From Candidatus Izemoplasmatales bacterium (lineage in GTDB: Bacteria > Bacillota_I > Bacilli_A > Izemoplasmatales > Hujiaoplasmataceae), in the NCBI GenBank assembly GCA_028702245.1, contig JAQVPE010000003.1, positions 1 to 16,040 on the forward strand: a stretch of 16,040 nucleotides of DNA, written 5' to 3'. Shown here in pieces: positions 14,341 to 16,040 of the stretch. The translations under genes and the position numbers were made by a program. Within the stretch, counting starts at the first letter, position 1. Every line of letters starts with the position of its first letter. Under the pieces are notes generated by a model. The model was not told the origin of the DNA, searched no databases, and was given only the letters and a program-made list of their open reading frames with translations.

Positions 14341-15675
14341 ATGGACAAATATTTACACCTCGACACTTTTCACGCCATTGACTTTGTGGATAAGAAAGAT
14401 ATTGAACAAGTCCAGGCTGATATTGTCAAAGCCAAGAAAATGCTTGAATACAAAAATGGTCCCGGTAGTGATTTCACAGGGTGGCTTAATTTTCCAGATG
14501 AGATAGACAAGGATGATATCGATCAAATCAACGAAGCTGCGAAAAAAATTAGAAAGCAGTCCAAAGTACTGATTGTGATTGGAATCGGTGGTTCATATCT
14601 TGGGGCGAAAGCGGCAATAGAAGTCCTATCGCCATATTTTTCCAAAAAAAAGCGGTTGGAAGTCATTTTTGCCGGTCACACCATGTCGTCCCAATACCTA
14701 TCCGAGTTGATCGACTATGTTCAAGACAAAGATTTTTCACTCAATGTCATCTCCAAGTCGGGAACGACCACCGAACCGGCGATCGCTTTTAGAGCTCTCA
14801 AAAAAATCATCGAGAAAAAATACGGCCATGAGGCCAAGGAGCGCATCTATGTCACAACTGATGCCAAAAAAGGAGTCTTGAGGAACCTGGCGATCAAGAA
14901 TGGGTATGAGACATTTGTGATTCCGAGCGATATCGGCGGCCGGTACAGCGTATTGACGGCAGTCGGATTATTGCCGATAGCGGCCGCCGGCTTTAATATC
15001 AAACAAATTATCCAAGGAGCGAAAGCTTCTCGAAAAGCTTATAAAAAAATGGGAATTTGGGAAAACGACGCCCATTTATATGCCGCAATAAGAAATCTTC
15101 TTTACAGTAAAGGTTATCAAATAGAAATGCTGATCAACTATGAACCAAAGCTCACGATGCTGGCAGAATGGTGGAAACAGTTGTTCGCCGAATCCGAAGG
15201 CAAAGACCGCAAAGGCTTATTTACGGCATCAGCGAGTTTTTCGACCGATCTACATTCTTTAGGACAGTATATTCAAGATGGAAAGCGGATCATGTTTGAA
15301 ACCGTTCTCCAGATTGAACATCCTCAAGCCAATTTTATGATCGAGGCGGATGTCGAAAACCTTGATGAACTTAATTATCTAACAGACAGAAGCCTTGATG
15401 ATATTAACAAGAAAGCATTTTTGGGAACGTTGATCGCCCATGAAGAAGGCAAGGTTCCAAATTTGATTATTACAATTCCCGAGATCAATGAATATGCGCT
15501 TGGCTACCTTTTCTACTTCTTTGAACTCGCTTGCGGCATCAGTGGTTATGTACTCGAAGTTAATCCTTTCGATCAGCCGGGAGTAGAAGCATACAAGAAG
15601 AACATGTTTGCTTTGCTTGGAAAACCCGGATACGAGGATTTGCGAAGCGAGATTGAAAACAAACTAAGGAAATAA
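14341..15675 (+). CDS. pgi: Glucose-6-phosphate isomerase
   Basis: Pgi interconverts glucose 6-phosphate and fructose 6-phosphate in glycolysis. The 444-residue product is the normal Bacillota length. It carries the two SIS-type sugar-phosphate domains with VIGIGGSYLGAK (79-90), ISKSGTTTEP (137-146), GGRYSVLTAVGL (199-210, family signature), AESEGK (283-288, the catalytic glutamate region), STDLHSLGQ (301-309, H305) and the C-terminal NPFDQPGVEAYKKN (408-421) with the catalytic lysine. AAGGAGG lies just before the ATG at 14341. It is a single-gene unit with its own promoter and terminator. Nothing is missing or unusual in the protein. Confidence 0.97.
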   Translation: MDKYLHLDTFHAIDFVDKKDIEQVQADIVKAKKMLEYKNGPGSDFTGWLNFPDEIDKDDIDQINEAAKKIRKQSKVLIVIGIGGSYLGAKAAIEVLSPYFSKKKRLEVIFAGHTMSSQYLSELIDYVQDKDFSLNVISKSGTTTEPAIAFRALKKIIEKKYGHEAKERIYVTTDAKKGVLRNLAIKNGYETFVIPSDIGGRYSVLTAVGLLPIAAAGFNIKQIIQGAKASRKAYKKMGIWENDAHLYAAIRNLLYSKGYQIEMLINYEPKLTMLAEWWKQLFAESEGKDRKGLFTASASFSTDLHSLGQYIQDGKRIMFETVLQIEHPQANFMIEADVENLDELNYLTDRSLDDINKKAFLGTLIAHEEGKVPNLIITIPEINEYALGYLFYFFELACGISGYVLEVNPFDQPGVEAYKKNMFALLGKPGYEDLRSEIENKLRK

Positions 15676-15748
15676 TACATCATTCTATATAAAACGACTC
15701 CCAACAATCAAATGCTAACTAACCAGATATAAAGAAATCAAAACCAAG

Positions 15749-15783
15749 AAACATCTCTTTGATCAGAAAAAGAGATGTTTTTT
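15749..15783 (+). terminator. Intrinsic terminator after pgi
   Basis: A perfect 12-bp stem (AAACATCTCTTT with AAAGAGATGTTT, 15749-15760 and 15769-15780) has an 8-base loop and a T-run through 15783. It lies 73 bases after the pgi stop. Confidence 0.9.
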
Positions 15784-15939
15784 CGTAGTTGGATAAGGCC
15801 AAATCATATCAGGATGTTAGACTCAAAGCCATATCCAAGAAACTCAATGGGTTAATCATATATCTACAGTCATTTAGAATACAAAACCGCCAACAAGCGA
15901 GTCTGATAAACATAAATTAGTAATTTTCTTGTAGGCATC

Positions 15940-15967
15940 TTGATTTTATGATTAGGCATGCTATAAT
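15940..15967 (+). promoter_or_regulatory. Promoter-like element P1 at the right edge
   Basis: TTGATT (15940-15945), a 16-bp spacer and an extended TGCTATAAT (15959-15967) make the best two-part promoter in the window. The transcript would run out of the right edge. Confidence 0.65.
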
Positions 15968-15993
15968 CAATATATCCAAGGATTTGCTTTTTA

Positions 15994-16022
15994 TTGATTC
16001 ATGATGCGCTGTTCAATATGAT
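15994..16022 (+). promoter_or_regulatory. Promoter-like element P2 at the right edge
   Basis: TTGATT (15994-15999), a 17-bp spacer and TATGAT (16017-16022) lie 54 bases after P1 and point the same way. The transcribed gene is beyond the window. Confidence 0.45.
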
Positions 16023-16040
16023 ATAAGCGGTTAGTGACCG

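Larger units (their letters stand above)
15676..16040. other. Gene-free stretch after pgi
   Basis: These 365 AT-rich bases hold no convincing coding region on either strand. They contain the pgi terminator (15749-15783), an unexplained stretch (15784-15939) and two promoter-like elements pointing out of the right edge. No tRNA, riboswitch or repeat array was recognised. Confidence 0.6.

Noticed and set aside
16014..16040. Possible start of a tRNA or other RNA gene at the right edge
   Set aside because: The few bases available match no RNA signature I can recognise, and the gene, if any, is cut off.

Overview
The window reads as chromosomal DNA of a low-to-moderate GC Gram-positive bacterium. 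It could be a Bacillota member or one of the wall-poor lineages close to Mollicutes (Acholeplasma/Izemoplasma-like); that placement is an impression from gene content, not a computed result. The code is standard: UGA ends at least seven genes, including the ATGA overlaps between genes, and Trp is read from TGG, so this is not a code-4 mollicute. Ribosome binding sites are strong and AGGAGG-like. Five clear intrinsic terminators and a recurring extended -10 promoter (TGnTATAAT) divide the window into transcription units. There is no tRNA, rRNA, CRISPR array, insertion sequence or phage gene.

Layout, left to right. (1) dusB (tRNA dihydrouridine synthase, +) converges on hflX (ribosome-associated GTPase, -), with one hairpin between them. 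(2) Divergently from hflX runs a tight three-gene cassette: a YfhO-family GT-C membrane transferase, a CsbB/GtrB-like polyprenyl-phosphate glycosyltransferase and a GtrA/GtcA-like flippase. This is the full part list of a three-component surface glycosylation system. (3) cdaA, the diadenylate cyclase, follows and ends in a terminator; its usual partners cdaR and glmM are not next to it. (4) A four-gene unit follows, from an extended -10 promoter to the terminator after ispF. It holds a very unusual FAD-oxidoreductase-like/SCP2/six-TM fusion protein, a membrane PAS protein with a dead GGDEF domain, and ispD and ispF of the MEP isoprenoid pathway. (5) A housekeeping group yutD, NifU-like Fe-S scaffold and YutG/PgpA-like protein comes next, then a YugI-like S1-domain RNA-binding protein and a terminator. 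(6) pgi (glucose-6-phosphate isomerase) has its own promoter and terminator. (7) The last 365 bases hold no recognisable gene but carry two tandem promoter-like elements at the right edge.

How the parts may connect: IspD and IspF feed isoprenoid precursors, which end in the polyprenyl-phosphate carrier used by the glycosylation cassette. The FAD/SCP2/TM protein looks related to phytoene-desaturase-type enzymes, shares an operon with the isoprenoid genes and carries a lipid-binding-type SCP2 domain, so a role on an isoprenoid or other membrane lipid is a reasonable guess. The strongest candidate for something undescribed is this fusion protein together with its PAS/degenerate-GGDEF partner. 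Everything else is conserved core biology.
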